The notes under the pieces were generated by a model that worked only from the letters and a program-made list of their open reading frames with translations, ran no database searches and was not told where the DNA came from. Below are positions 36,940 through 46,296 of a DNA stretch of 48,697 bases, one piece after another (the stretch's first letter is position 1; the number at the start of each line of letters is the position of its first letter). Made by a program: the position numbers and the translations under genes. This DNA comes from Opitutaceae bacterium (GTDB taxonomy: Bacteria > Verrucomicrobiota > Verrucomicrobiia > Opitutales > Opitutaceae), in the NCBI GenBank assembly GCA_002694885.1, contig NZNM01000082.1, forward strand, positions 1 to 48,697, given 5' to 3'.

Positions 36940-37446
36940 ATGGCCAGTATCAAGCCACTCGTCATGCGCGCCAATCGCCTATTGGGAGCGACCTTGGTAG
37001 AGCAGGAGCTTGTTTCGATCGACGATCTCGACGAGGCCAACGACCGCATGGCCGAGCTCATGAGCGGTCAGTCGGATTCCCATCAAATCAGTCTCCTGTC
37101 AATTCTCGTTAATGAGAAGCAATCGTTGAGCGAGGATCAGCTGTTAGATATCCTGTTGGAGGAACATGGGCTGGGATTGATCGATTTGGCCAATATTCAT
37201 TTTGATCCTGAGCTGCTAGGAAAACTCGATTTCAAAACCTGTTGGGCGACGCTCACTGTGCCGTTCGACCTGGTAGAGGATACAGTCTATTTGGCGACAT
37301 CCTATTACTTGAGTCCTGCCGTACGTTCTCATTGGGAAGAGGCCTACAAGAAAAACGTCGTCTGGTACGCCGCGACGGTAGACTCGATCATGCGATTTTT
37401 GGAAGGATGCGAGAGCTCGGTGCCAACCGTGGCTGGAAATAATTAA
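36940..37446 (+). CDS. Stand-alone GspE/MshEN N-terminal-like protein
   Basis: A 168-residue protein resembling the N-terminal domains (T2SSE_N/MshEN) of GspE/PilB ATPases without an ATPase domain. [18 protein letters not shown] and [21 protein letters not shown] are the recognisable LGxxLVxxGLIS/LDL-type elements of that fold. MshEN domains of some ATPases bind c-di-GMP; whether this one does is unknown. It sits 5 bases upstream of a full-length PilB/GspE gene whose own N-terminal part is of the same kind, so the two products probably work together at the pilus or secretion motor. I start at ATG 36940; the first codons are not certain and no good ribosome binding site is seen. Confidence 0.75.
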   Translation: MASIKPLVMRANRLLGATLVEQELVSIDDLDEANDRMAELMSGQSDSHQISLLSILVNEKQSLSEDQLLDILLEEHGLGLIDLANIHFDPELLGKLDFKTCWATLTVPFDLVEDTVYLATSYYLSPAVRSHWEEAYKKNVVWYAATVDSIMRFLEGCESSVPTVAGNN

Positions 37447-37451
37447 ACGCT

Positions 37452-39164
37452 ATGCCACTTGGAAGATTTCAAGGAGCGATCGTCGACAACCTTTCGCGCC
37501 GTTCATTTCTCGATCAAGAAGAGTCGGAAACACTCAAATCAACCGACGAGGCATTCAACGGTAGCGCTTTTGACGAGCTTCTTTTGGGGGAATACAGGAT
37601 TTCCCTTCATCAGCTGAATGTGGCCAAGGCGAATGCCTATGGAGTTACTCCGATAAATGTAAAGCGACTGGATATTAACCCAGGCACGTGGGAAGTCCTT
37701 GATCAAGAGTTTTGCGAAGAACACGGAGTCGTGCCTGTCAGCTGCGTAGCCGGCTACATCTCTGTCGCCTTTTCGAATCCTTTTGAGCTCTCTATCTCCA
37801 GCAAGATCGCTGAAATAAGTGGCAAGCAGGTAATCACGTTGCTCAGCCCGGAGCAGGATATTAAGGAAGTCCTGAACCAAGACGCAGCCGCCTCCAAAGA
37901 GTCGAAATTCGATGACGTCATGGAGGCTGTGGGCGTTGAATTCGAAGACGGGGAAGAAATTGATGAAGACGAATTGGAGGATGAGGAGTCAGCTCCAATC
38001 ATCCAGTTGGCGAATCGGATTATTGAAGACGCTTATGTGCTTGGCGCTAGCGATATCCATATTGAGCCTCGCGAGATCGAATTGGTGGTTCGTTATAGGA
38101 TCGACGGGGTGTGCCAGGAGAAATTGAAATTGCCGCCAAAAGTTGCCGGCTCGCTAATTGCCCGCATGAAAATCATGGCTAATCTGGATATCGCGGAGCG
38201 GCGACTGCCACAGGACGGGCGAATAATATTCAAACAATTCACGCGGAAAAATATCGATATCGATTTGCGTGTCGCGACGGCGCCATTGAATCATGGCGAA
38301 GGTATTGTGATGCGTATCCTCGATAAGCAGAAGTCGACAATGCCTCTGCCTGCATTGGGCTTTGCAGACGAGAATCTCGAGAAGTACCGCGATGTCATCA
38401 AACAGCCATATGGGATGATCCTTCACTGTGGACCGACAGGCTCCGGTAAGTCGATGACGCTCTACTCGGCCCTCAACGAGATAAGTACTCCTGGAATTGT
38501 AGTTAGAACTGCGGAAGATCCGATCGAATACACATTGGACGGTATCAATCAAATGCAGATGAACCGCCGGATAGGGCTGACCTTTGCCAGTTCACTGAGA
38601 GCATTTCTGCGACAAGATCCGGACATCATTCTCGTAGGTGAGATTCGGGATACTGAAACCGCTAACATCGCTGTTGAGGCCGCGTTGACGGGTCACTTGC
38701 TCATTAGTACTTTGCACACGAATGATGCTCCGGGTACCGTTGCCCGACTTACGGACATGAATATCGAGCCATTCATGATATCGTCGTCGCTATTGTGCGT
38801 TTGCGCTCAGCGACTTATGCGTCGAGTCTGTAAGACTTGCCGGATACAGTACGAACCAACAGGTCGCGAGAAAGAGGTTCTAGAGACGGGAATCGGCTGG
38901 AGCGGAACGATTTTCAAGCACAATCCCAAAGGCTGCCCGCGATGCAATAGTTCGGGCTACAAAGGTCGAGTGGGAATTCACGAACTGATGGTAACGGATG
39001 ACAAATTGGTCGATGCCATCAACAAGGGTAAGGAAACTTCCGAGATCAAGAAGATCGCGATGAAGAGCGGAATGAAAACGCTCCATCAGGACAGTCTCCT
39101 CAAGGTAAAAGACGGAATTTCCACGCTTTCTGAAGCCCTCGCTACTGTGCCTGCCGACTTGTGA
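37452..39164 (+). CDS. PilB/GspE-family assembly ATPase
   Basis: A 570-residue hexameric secretion ATPase that powers pilus or pseudopilus extension at the inner membrane. It has an N-terminal MshEN-like region, an acidic linker ([15 protein letters not shown]), then the ATPase core: Walker A K333 in [10 protein letters not shown], the Asp box, Walker B E397 in ILVGEIRD and His box [10 protein letters not shown]. The zinc site is C460-x2-C463 and C495-x2-C498, as in PilB/GspE/MshE. No pilT, pilC or secretin genes are in the window. It follows the stand-alone MshEN-like gene with a 5-base gap and no terminator. Confidence 0.9.
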   Translation: MPLGRFQGAIVDNLSRRSFLDQEESETLKSTDEAFNGSAFDELLLGEYRISLHQLNVAKANAYGVTPINVKRLDINPGTWEVLDQEFCEEHGVVPVSCVAGYISVAFSNPFELSISSKIAEISGKQVITLLSPEQDIKEVLNQDAAASKESKFDDVMEAVGVEFEDGEEIDEDELEDEESAPIIQLANRIIEDAYVLGASDIHIEPREIELVVRYRIDGVCQEKLKLPPKVAGSLIARMKIMANLDIAERRLPQDGRIIFKQFTRKNIDIDLRVATAPLNHGEGIVMRILDKQKSTMPLPALGFADENLEKYRDVIKQPYGMILHCGPTGSGKSMTLYSALNEISTPGIVVRTAEDPIEYTLDGINQMQMNRRIGLTFASSLRAFLRQDPDIILVGEIRDTETANIAVEAALTGHLLISTLHTNDAPGTVARLTDMNIEPFMISSSLLCVCAQRLMRRVCKTCRIQYEPTGREKEVLETGIGWSGTIFKHNPKGCPRCNSSGYKGRVGIHELMVTDDKLVDAINKGKETSEIKKIAMKSGMKTLHQDSLLKVKDGISTLSEALATVPADL

Positions 39165-39184
39165 GGCTTAGCGTATTCGGTTCT

Positions 39185-39207
39185 GTAGGTCGAGGCTACA
39201 GCCTGCG
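39185..39207 (+). repeat. REP-like hairpin with 5' GTAG
   Basis: GTAG (39185-39188) is followed by a short hairpin (39193-39197 with 39200-39204, 2-base loop). It lies 20 bases after the PilB-like stop codon. It resembles four other GTAG-headed hairpins in the window (44336, 44465, 46248 and 46297 on the other strand), though its stem sequence differs. Confidence 0.45.
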
Positions 39208-39406
39208 TCATTCTACCTTACGTTTTGGCATGTGGTATAAAAACTAGTTTTTGCATTGAGAACACGGATCGCAGTTTATTGGGGACTCACTAAGGCTTGC
39301 AGAAGCTTGACCAAGATCCCAAACAATAACGCTATTCAACACCTGCTTCAGCGGTCGCCAATAGCAGTTTGGCTGGAATGCGGAATCGGTAGTTGGGGTT
39401 AACATA

Positions 39407-39895
39407 CTAGAAACTGATTTCCAAGTCCGGCGTCACTAGGAAAACAGAAGGTACGGGCAGTTTCCCGCGACGGGAGTCGAAGTCTATGCCAAAAGCTTCC
39501 ATGGCCTGATAGCGGCTATCAGAATAGAGTTGGTATCCGAGATCGTGCTTAGCGTCGGTTACATTGAGCGATTCTGGCTTGTCCGGGCTAATCGCTACTA
39601 TCTGATAGCCAAGTTTTTTAAGGTCGTCCTCGATAGAGGCTAGTTCATTGAGCTGCGTATTGCAGTAGGGACACCAGCTTCCCCGATATAAAATCACTAC
39701 CGATGAACGTCCGCCAAGGATTTCGGTCAACTGAACGTCGTTTCCTTCCTGGCCAGCCAGTTTAGCCTCTGGAACGGAAGCTCCGATGAGCAGCGGGGTG
39801 GCTTCGTCCGCGGATTTGCCCAAGGTCGAATTTGCGCCAAAAGCGAGAAAACAGGAGGCGATGATGATCGCAGGTTTAACGAGGAAACTCTTCAT
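39407..39895 (-). CDS. Secreted AhpC/TSA-type thioredoxin-fold protein, interrupted by a stop codon
   Basis: An exported peroxiredoxin-like protein. A basic, hydrophobic signal peptide (residues 1-22) precedes a thioredoxin fold with C75-x2-C78 in YRGSWCPYCNTQL. AISPDKPESL and LPVPSVFLV are also family features. The frame stops at TAG 39407-39409 right after PDLEISF. If that TAG is read as a sense codon, the same frame continues for 24 residues (YVNPNYRFRIPAKLLLATAE...) and stops at 39332, exactly the C-terminal strand and helix the family normally has. So a single base change has removed the C-terminal helix. The start is ATG 39895. It may be a recent pseudogene, a sequencing error, or a shortened but active protein. 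Confidence 0.75.
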   Translation of the reverse strand: MKSFLVKPAIIIASCFLAFGANSTLGKSADEATPLLIGASVPEAKLAGQEGNDVQLTEILGGRSSVVILYRGSWCPYCNTQLNELASIEDDLKKLGYQIVAISPDKPESLNVTDAKHDLGYQLYSDSRYQAMEAFGIDFDSRRGKLPVPSVFLVTPDLEISF

Positions 39896-40154
39896 AATAG
39901 GTTTAGTTTAGGGAGAGATTTGAATGATAGTGTACTACGCATTCACAGATCAACTGAATGCCAAATTGTTGAATCAAATCTGGAGAATGCGACTCAACTC
40001 TCTCGCCTGCCTGAGGAAAATGGTTGTTTGCAATAGATTCGATTTCCTAGGGTTTACCGAATAGTGGAGGATATTCGTCGGTAAAACGAGCGATACTCTC
40101 TATTCCCAGGACATAGGTTGCGCGTTATAATTGGGGTAATCAAAATAGTTGCCT

Positions 40155-40367
40155 ATGGAGTTCCCAGCAGTACAGAATCTAGTCGGTGCGACGCTCAATC
40201 CATTTGGATCACCAAAGAGCGGCCCATCCAGTATTACCGATCAATCTACGGAGCCAGTTGCCAGTGGCGAACAGTCTGCTACTGTTGTTTCCGATTTTGG
40301 GGGATCCCGTCGAGAAGAGTCAGCCGGTTCACAAGAAGTAGGCGTTCATCTCGATGAGATAGCCTAG
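40155..40367 (+). CDS. Small hypothetical protein
   Basis: A 70-residue frame starting at ATG 40155, rich in Ser, Gly, Ala and Glu, with no cysteine, no membrane helix and no family I recognise. Possible support is a perfect TATAAT (40126-40131) 24 bases upstream, though no convincing -35 or ribosome binding site is seen. It sits alone in the gap between the broken peroxiredoxin-like gene and the CAP gene. It could be a real small protein or chance. Confidence 0.35.
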   Translation: MEFPAVQNLVGATLNPFGSPKSGPSSITDQSTEPVASGEQSATVVSDFGGSRREESAGSQEVGVHLDEIA

Positions 40368-40461
40368 TCGTTTGTTTTTACAATGCGAGTAGCATTCGAA
40401 GCGGTTTGATCCGTTTCAAATGCGAACCCGTTTTTAAACACTTAAGTTCCTATTTTATGAA

Positions 40462-40493
40462 GACGCCTCGACCTTTAATTGGGGCGGGGCGTC
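40462..40493 (-). terminator. Possible terminator after the CAP-domain gene
   Basis: A 6-bp G-C rich stem (40462-40467 with 40488-40493) with further inner pairing and an AT-rich loop. On the minus strand it is followed by TTCATAAAAT, a poor T-tract. It lies 25 bases past the stop of the large CAP gene and may work in both directions. The call rests mainly on position. Confidence 0.4.
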
Positions 40494-40517
40494 GCTTTGG
40501 AACGCGCCTAAACGTGG

Positions 40518-43500
40518 TTAAAACTCCGATGGCGCAAATGCTTCTACAAGCGCAATGCCACTTTCTCCAGCGGCTCCAGAAAGGATTACGGTATAAACAC
40601 GATTGGGTTCAAGATCCACGACCATTGCGGAGTTGGGACTTCCAATGACGTAACCCTGAGAGTTGACAGCTGCAGCCACCAGTAGAATCTCTGCGACATT
40701 GTTTTCCGGATCGGTCCAATCATCATTGTCGAATAGGTTTTCTTGATTCGGAAATGTTTCCACAACTCGAATATTCGGATTCGGAAGAGCGGTTGCTCCG
40801 GCTGGCAATCCTACGCCAGGCCCTTGCGCTCGGATAAGCAGTTTTTGTGGTTTATCGCCTATCACTGTGAAACCTGCGATCATAACGGAATCCTGATTAG
40901 AGCCAACGAAAGCGCGGGTGGAGATATTGAAGAGAGAAACGTTCGCGTCGGGATTGCTGTGTATTGATTCATCGTAAACCTCGACGAGCCCAATGCCCGT
41001 TCCATTGTCGACGCCCCTGACGATCGCCGTGTAGACGCCTTCGGTGAGACTGGCTCGCATCGCAGCGTCGTTGGAGTCGGTTGGTAGATCGAACGCCCCG
41101 ACTAGAGTCATAGCGTCCGCTAGTTCAGAAAGGCCACCCCATTCGGTATTCGGATTTTGGGGGATGTCGACTGGATTGGATTGTGGTGGGTTTTGGGTGA
41201 AATCCGTTTTAAAGAGTTCAACGGTTGGGTTTTCGATAGCGCCGGAGATGTTGTTTGGAGCATCGGCTAGCGTTGGTCCAACAGCTCGAATCAGAACGTC
41301 GAGTGGATCGCTACCAAGGATTGTGAACCCGGCTATCATGACTGAATCGCCCGTCAACACTTCGGATCTCGTGGAGATATTGATCAATTGCGAGGATCCA
41401 GATGAGTCCACTGTAGTAGCGCCGTTAATGACGATTCTCAAACTCGCCACATCGCTGTTGTTTTGAGAATCCTCGATTGTGTATTGGAAAGTTTCTTCGA
41501 TGCTTTCGCCATCGTTAAGATTGGCGACGTCGGGATCGTCATTGTCGACCTGATATGCATAACTTCCGTCCGGAGCGATGACCAGGTAGCCGTGATATGT
41601 TTTGATGCGAGCGCCTACGTTGTCGGATTCGCCGTCTACTTGCGTTATGGTTAGCGTTTCTCCATCGGGGGCTCCATCATTGTCGAGCAAAGAGCCTTTT
41701 ACGTATCCGCCGCCTTCGGTGATGGCGTCTTCATCATCGCCCGCAGTTACAGCAACGCCGTTGATGGTTATGGTTAGCGTAGCGGAGTCAGAGCGGCTCG
41801 CTCCGTCTATCGCCCGATAGATAGTGCTATCTTCAAGGGTCTCTCCGGCGTCTAAGGCCAGAACGGCGGCGTTTTCGTTGTCCAACTCGTAGATATAGTT
41901 GCCATTGGCTGCAATGGTAAGTGTGCCAAATGTAGTTGAAATTTGAGTGCCGACATTGCCTGCATCATCGTTGACACGGTCAACCGTCAGCGTTTCGCCG
42001 GTCGGCTTTTCATCATTGGTCAAAACGGATCCATTGACTGACGCTTCGCCTTCGTTTATCGAGTTCGTGTCATCGTTTGCGGTGACAGACTCAGCAGCGG
42101 CTACGGCAGTGACAGATAGTACGTCTCCCCATTCCATTTCATAGAAGTTATGCAGCATGCCTTGGGCTTGGAGCGAGACATCGCCGAGGGCCGAAGCCGT
42201 GAAGGCGAACGAATCGGCTCCCGGGAAAAATGCTGAGGTAGTGATCCCGCTCATGCTCTCTACGCCTGTGAGCATAATGTCGTCGAAATACCAGCCTACA
42301 AATGAGTCGGATCCCGTAAAGGCAGAGCCGCCTGTGTTATCATACGCAAACTGAATGTGGATTGTTCTGCCTTCAAAGGCTGATAGATCGACTGTTTTAT
42401 CAAAAAACGAGTTTTCGTCAGTACTGCCGCTATCAGAGCCTTGCGGTGTTAGCCCCGCTTGGGAGAAAACGTTGAGCCAGGATACGCCATTGTCCAAGGA
42501 GATGTTAACCTTAGCGATTTGCGAATCGGTAGCTGCTCGAACCATGCTCTTAAACGTAAGTTGGCTATTTTCTCCTATGACATACGTGTCAGGGAACGTA
42601 ATCGATTGGTTTGTGCCTATTTCATCGGTTGCTAGATGGAAAGCATTGCCGCTAGGATTCGAAGCCGGTGGAGCTTCGAGTACTGTGTATTCACCGAATT
42701 GGCGAACGGTTACTCTGCTCTTGAATTGTGAATCTGATTCACCGTTGTCTGCATTTTCATTGAGGCCCCCTGGTGTTGTCATGAACGAACGAAATCGAAT
42801 CCCTGTAACGTTTTCGTTAGTTTGGAGAGTAGCGAAATCGGGCAGGTTGACATCGAAATTCGTGGGCGTTCCAACTTCGACCTGAGGTGGTCCCGCGACA
42901 GTTGTTACGGTAGTTTCTCCAGTGGTTGGGACCTCGGGATCGAATACGATAACATCGTATGTATAGCTCGTTTGCGGCGCGTTTTGAATCCCGTCGATGG
43001 TGACTTGGTAAGTGACGTCGCTGACGGGTTTTGGATGGGTGTGACTTTCGTTTGCGTTCAGGCCGTCGTAAACCCAAACAAGCGTGTTATCTCCTAGAGA
43101 GCCGGCGTTTGGATCGTCGGGATCGGGATCCAAGACTTCTAGGGCGACATTGATTGGAGATCCGTCTCGCGTCATGGTGACGGTCGCATTCTTGAAATTG
43201 GCGTCTTTGATTGAAAACGACCATCTGGGATAGACGTTGTGATAAGGGACGTAGCCTTCCTGTGGAAAGGCGACATAGGCGAAATCAGTAGTAGGATGAG
43301 CTCCAAAGTTCAGGTTGGAGAATATATGGATTGCGTTGGCTCGACGAACCTCGGTTGGATTTCCAGGGATATTCGCTTGAGTTTCAGCTGGTATTGCAGC
43401 TGCCGGCGTATCTCCGGTTCCCATTTCTTTCATCGGTGGAAAAAGTAGCCAGCGTCGATGTCCAACGGAGGTATTTCCGGATCCCTTGTCTTGCATGTAT

Positions 43501-44093
43501 TCGTTTACGGATCCAGGTCCATAGGATCCTATCGCCAAATTGGAATCTTGAGCTCCCTGAACACCCTCAGCTGAAAGATAGTTTTGAAATCCGGCAAGAT
43601 CGGGGAAGTGGCCTATATTGTTGTTCCCCCCCATTATCAGAGCCGTCAATTGGGCGATGCGGCTCAACTCTTCTTTAAACTCAACATCTCCTGGTACGCC
43701 GGCCATGGCTCGGTAGTAATTGATGCGCAGCAAAGTCGCTTCTTGAAATAGCGAGTTCGTTTCTCCAGCGAGAGGTGTGACCGTTTCTGTTGTTTGTGTA
43801 CCAGTCCCTGGAAAGGGGCTAAAAGAGCCCGTCCAATCGATGGTGGCGTACTCCGATGCCCAGTAGATGGCGTTAAAGAATGTTCGAACCTCTTCTCGAT
43901 TCGAGTTGTCGACCTCCAGATCCACTCCAAGATCGATATCCTCGGCTAAAACCTGGAAATCTGAGAGCGTCTCCAGTTTGATCTGCAAGTCTTCTCGGTC
44001 TTCAGGCAGCAGTATCGGCTGAGCGATCGAGAGCTCCAGCAACCCAAAGGTGAGAAGCAAAAAGAGAGTATGACGGGCGGACGACAGTTTCAT
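40518..44093 (-). CDS. Large secreted CAP-domain protein with VCBS repeats and tandem C-terminal module
   Basis: A 1191-residue secreted protein. A signal peptide (residues 1-25, ending SIAQP) is followed by a CAP/SCP-like domain (about 110-290): LLRINYYRAMAGVPG, H162 in NNIGHFPDL and H212 in SVGHRRWLLFPP, but the usual GEN glutamate is not seen, so catalysis is doubtful. A MAM/immune-inhibitor-type beta domain follows (DLSAFEGRTIHIQFAYDN, WYFDDIMLTG). Two VCBS/cadherin-like repeats cover about 669-884 (each with LTNDEKPTGETLT- or LDNDGAPDGETLT-like cores). The last 290 residues are two copies of the NISTR...GF...LIRA-GP module also found in the S8 protease. I start at ATG 44093, where the signal peptide begins; 44135 is in frame upstream. 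It probably acts at the cell surface or outside. Confidence 0.82.
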   Translation of the reverse strand: MKLSSARHTLFLLLTFGLLELSIAQPILLPEDREDLQIKLETLSDFQVLAEDIDLGVDLEVDNSNREEVRTFFNAIYWASEYATIDWTGSFSPFPGTGTQTTETVTPLAGETNSLFQEATLLRINYYRAMAGVPGDVEFKEELSRIAQLTALIMGGNNNIGHFPDLAGFQNYLSAEGVQGAQDSNLAIGSYGPGSVNEYMQDKGSGNTSVGHRRWLLFPPMKEMGTGDTPAAAIPAETQANIPGNPTEVRRANAIHIFSNLNFGAHPTTDFAYVAFPQEGYVPYHNVYPRWSFSIKDANFKNATVTMTRDGSPINVALEVLDPDPDDPNAGSLGDNTLVWVYDGLNANESHTHPKPVSDVTYQVTIDGIQNAPQTSYTYDVIVFDPEVPTTGETTVTTVAGPPQVEVGTPTNFDVNLPDFATLQTNENVTGIRFRSFMTTPGGLNENADNGESDSQFKSRVTVRQFGEYTVLEAPPASNPSGNAFHLATDEIGTNQSITFPDTYVIGENSQLTFKSMVRAATDSQIAKVNISLDNGVSWLNVFSQAGLTPQGSDSGSTDENSFFDKTVDLSAFEGRTIHIQFAYDNTGGSAFTGSDSFVGWYFDDIMLTGVESMSGITTSAFFPGADSFAFTASALGDVSLQAQGMLHNFYEMEWGDVLSVTAVAAAESVTANDDTNSINEGEASVNGSVLTNDEKPTGETLTVDRVNDDAGNVGTQISTTFGTLTIAANGNYIYELDNENAAVLALDAGETLEDSTIYRAIDGASRSDSATLTITINGVAVTAGDDEDAITEGGGYVKGSLLDNDGAPDGETLTITQVDGESDNVGARIKTYHGYLVIAPDGSYAYQVDNDDPDVANLNDGESIEETFQYTIEDSQNNSDVASLRIVINGATTVDSSGSSQLINISTRSEVLTGDSVMIAGFTILGSDPLDVLIRAVGPTLADAPNNISGAIENPTVELFKTDFTQNPPQSNPVDIPQNPNTEWGGLSELADAMTLVGAFDLPTDSNDAAMRASLTEGVYTAIVRGVDNGTGIGLVEVYDESIHSNPDANVSLFNISTRAFVGSNQDSVMIAGFTVIGDKPQKLLIRAQGPGVGLPAGATALPNPNIRVVETFPNQENLFDNDDWTDPENNVAEILLVAAAVNSQGYVIGSPNSAMVVDLEPNRVYTVILSGAAGESGIALVEAFAPSEF

Positions 44094-44335
44094 AAAGATA
44101 AGTTGGCTAAGATTAGCAGTGTCGAGGCGGGGCAATCCCTTCTTAGGATTCCCTGAAATCGAATGGATTCTCTAAATAAATGCAGTTCCAAAACGGCTCC
44201 TGTCCTAAATCGTCACATCCTTTTACGAATTAATCACTTTGTTGTCTGAATCGATTATTCGTGGAAGGAGAGCGCGTGCGCAGCTTGTTCAAGCGGGCCT
44301 CTTTCTAACAAGTGGCTTTAAGGATTCGTGGATAG

Positions 44336-44360
44336 GTAGGTAGGACCGTCTCAGTCCTCC
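44336..44360 (+). repeat. REP-like hairpin with 5' GTAG
   Basis: GTAG occurs twice in tandem (44336-44343) and is followed by a hairpin (44342-44346 with 44354-44358, 7-base loop). It is the first of three hairpins in the 510-base gene-free stretch between the CAP gene and the sulfatase (44094-44646). Nothing else in that stretch looks coding. Confidence 0.5.
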
Positions 44361-44464
44361 AATTCCACATGTTACTCAAGACGGACGACCGAGCCCTTCG
44401 ACTAGGCTCAGGCTAAGACCGGTCCTCCCGATCTCGCGAAACGAGTTCGCAACCATATTCTCAA

Positions 44465-44492
44465 GGTAGGGCTGATTGTCCCCAATCAGCCG
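44465..44492 (+). repeat. REP-like hairpin, GTAGGG/GTCCC family, copy 1
   Basis: GTAGGG leads into a perfect 8-bp stem (44470-44477 with 44484-44491) with loop GTCCCC. Copies at 46248-46274 (+) and 46297-46323 (-) share the GTAGGG head, the GTCCC loop and the CAGCCG end, but carry different stem bases that still pair. Confidence 0.75.
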
Positions 44493-44523
44493 CCAGACGG
44501 TCAGTTCGATATCGCCAGCTGTC

Positions 44524-44552
44524 GGAGCGTCCCGCAGCGCGCGGGACGCTCC
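44524..44552. repeat. Perfect 12-bp hairpin
   Basis: A 12-bp perfect inverted repeat (44524-44535 with 44541-44552), G+C rich, loop AGCGC. No T-tract follows on either strand, so it is not an ordinary terminator. It lies 94 bases beyond the sulfatase stop and 32 bases right of the preceding REP-like element, in a cluster of hairpins. Confidence 0.7.
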
Positions 44553-44646
44553 AACACTCGACTATTACGTAAATTGAAGCCAATCCGCGACGGGAGAAGA
44601 CGCCCTGCGCGAAATAGGCCCTGGCTTCAGGGAGCTCGAGCGACTA

Positions 44647-46098
44647 TCAAAGCCTTGTCGGTTCAAACGGCGAGTCGGGGGCCGTTCCGAGAACCTGCGC
44701 TCTCAGCTTGGCTCTCAATGATCTTACGACCGATTCGTAGGCGGAATCGTTGGCCAGATTGGTAAACTCTCCTGGGTCTTGAGCATGGTCGTACAACTCG
44801 ATTCCCTGCTGTCCTTCGTTCCACTCCGTATAGCGCCAGCGATCCGTGCGAATGCTGGCTCCCATGACTGGCAGTCCATCACCAGGACGCAGTACTTGGG
44901 TGAAGGCTTCTCCGTGCCAGTTCCGCTTCGGGTCTTCGAGCAAAGCGACGATGCTTTTACCTTCGATCTCATCGGGCGTTTCGAGTTGGCAAAGTTCGGC
45001 GACCGTTGGGTAGAGATCGACGAACTCCACGATTTCCTGGCTGGCCGTCCCATTTCCTAGGGCTCCGGGAGCATAGAAGATCATGGGTGCCGAGGCGGAC
45101 TCTTCGAATAAACAGCGTTTTTGCCAAATTCCCTGATGCTCTCCAAGATGATAGCCATGGTCGCTCCAAAAGACGATTATGGTACGTTCCATCAGATCCA
45201 TGGACTCCAGAGCGTCTAGCAGGCGACCGACCTGGGCGTCGACGAAACTGACGCTGGCGTAGTAGGCTTGTTTGGCTTTGAGAACGTCCGCTTCGTCTAT
45301 GCCATAGTTGGGTATAGGGCAATTATGAGCAAAGGCGACTTTCGGGATGTCCTCGCGATCATCATCGGGAGCGTAAGGCATTTTGATCTTTTCCAGTGGA
45401 TACAGGTCCCAGTACTTCTTTGGAGCGACATAAGGCGTGTGTGGCCGAAAAAATCCAACGCCGAGAAAAAAGGGCCGATTACGATTCTCGTCCATCAGTC
45501 GAATGGCTTCAGTCGTGATCATTCCATCGGTTTGCTCTTCATCCGTTCCTTCTGCCGCGAGCCAGCTCAAGGCGGCGCTGATAGGGCGATGAGGCTCGAG
45601 ATTGGTGATGAGGCGCTCTTCCTCAACGTCGCGCCCCTTTGGATTCACGACCTCATCCCAGGACTGAGGATCGTCCAAGCCATTGGTTCCGATTTGGCGC
45701 GGGACGCCGTAGTGATAGAGTTTGCCCACGCGCATCGATTTGTATCCGTTTTTTCGAAACAATTGAGGCAATGTGACCACATCTGGTTTCTCGTCGCGAA
45801 AGTGGCGGGACAAGTCGTAGACTTTCAATGTATCGGGCCTCAGGCCGGTGAGCAAGGAGGCTCGGGTAGGGTTGCAAAGCGGAATTTGGCAGTAGGCGTT
45901 GTCTAACCGTACGCCCATGTCCGAGAGCCGATCGAGGTTCGGAGTGACGGCTATCGGGTCGCCATAACACGCGATTGCTTGAGTGAGATCGTCGGAAGCG
46001 ATGAACAATACGTTGAGGGGCTTTGAGGGCTGCCCAATTAGGTTAGCGAAGCCAAAAACTAGGCTTGAGAGTAGGGTTGAGAATTTGATTGAGGTCAT
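44647..46098 (-). CDS. Secreted sulfatase, iduronate-2-sulfatase type
   Basis: A 483-residue sulfatase of the alkaline-phosphatase superfamily, exported by a signal peptide (residues 1-23, ending near NLIGQPS). The formylglycine site is C75 in [12 protein letters not shown] (C-x-P-x-R). Metal-binding residues are in FIASDDLT (SDDL) and [31 protein letters not shown] and [11 protein letters not shown] are typical of the iduronate-2-sulfatase-like subfamily (S1_7), which removes sulfate from polysaccharides. The Cys must be activated by an enzyme encoded elsewhere (FGE or anSME). I start at ATG 46098; an upstream ATG at 46140 would place 14 polar residues before the signal peptide. REP-like repeats lie on both sides. 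Confidence 0.9.
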   Translation of the reverse strand: MTSIKFSTLLSSLVFGFANLIGQPSKPLNVLFIASDDLTQAIACYGDPIAVTPNLDRLSDMGVRLDNAYCQIPLCNPTRASLLTGLRPDTLKVYDLSRHFRDEKPDVVTLPQLFRKNGYKSMRVGKLYHYGVPRQIGTNGLDDPQSWDEVVNPKGRDVEEERLITNLEPHRPISAALSWLAAEGTDEEQTDGMITTEAIRLMDENRNRPFFLGVGFFRPHTPYVAPKKYWDLYPLEKIKMPYAPDDDREDIPKVAFAHNCPIPNYGIDEADVLKAKQAYYASVSFVDAQVGRLLDALESMDLMERTIIVFWSDHGYHLGEHQGIWQKRCLFEESASAPMIFYAPGALGNGTASQEIVEFVDLYPTVAELCQLETPDEIEGKSIVALLEDPKRNWHGEAFTQVLRPGDGLPVMGASIRTDRWRYTEWNEGQQGIELYDHAQDPGEFTNLANDSAYESVVRSLRAKLRAQVLGTAPDSPFEPTRL

Positions 46099-46247
46099 TA
46101 GGGAGTATGAAAGGTATTCAATGTGGTTGCATTGGGTCAATCATTGGCTTGGGGAAAGGAATTTTCAGGTGTCGGTAAAACGGCGTATCAGGAACTGTAG
46201 ACGCTGGTCGCCCCAAAAAACGTGCATGAATCGTATGAATTTCCTAT

Positions 46248-46274
46248 GGTAGGGCGGCTTGTCCCAAGCAGCCG
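46248..46274 (+). repeat. REP-like hairpin, GTAGGG/GTCCC family, copy 2
   Basis: GTAGGG (from 46249), a stem of eight positions with one mismatch (46253-46260 with 46266-46273), loop GTCCC, then G. Compared with copy 1 several stem bases differ on both arms together. It forms an inverted pair with copy 3, 22 bases away. Confidence 0.72.
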
Positions 46275-46296
46275 AATATGCGTTTGGGGTTCAAAA

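Noticed and set aside
39407-39409. Reassignment of TAG to a sense codon in this organism
   Set aside because: Several other intact genes here end with TAG at the expected family length, for example murJ, the GlcD-like gene and the first GT4 gene.
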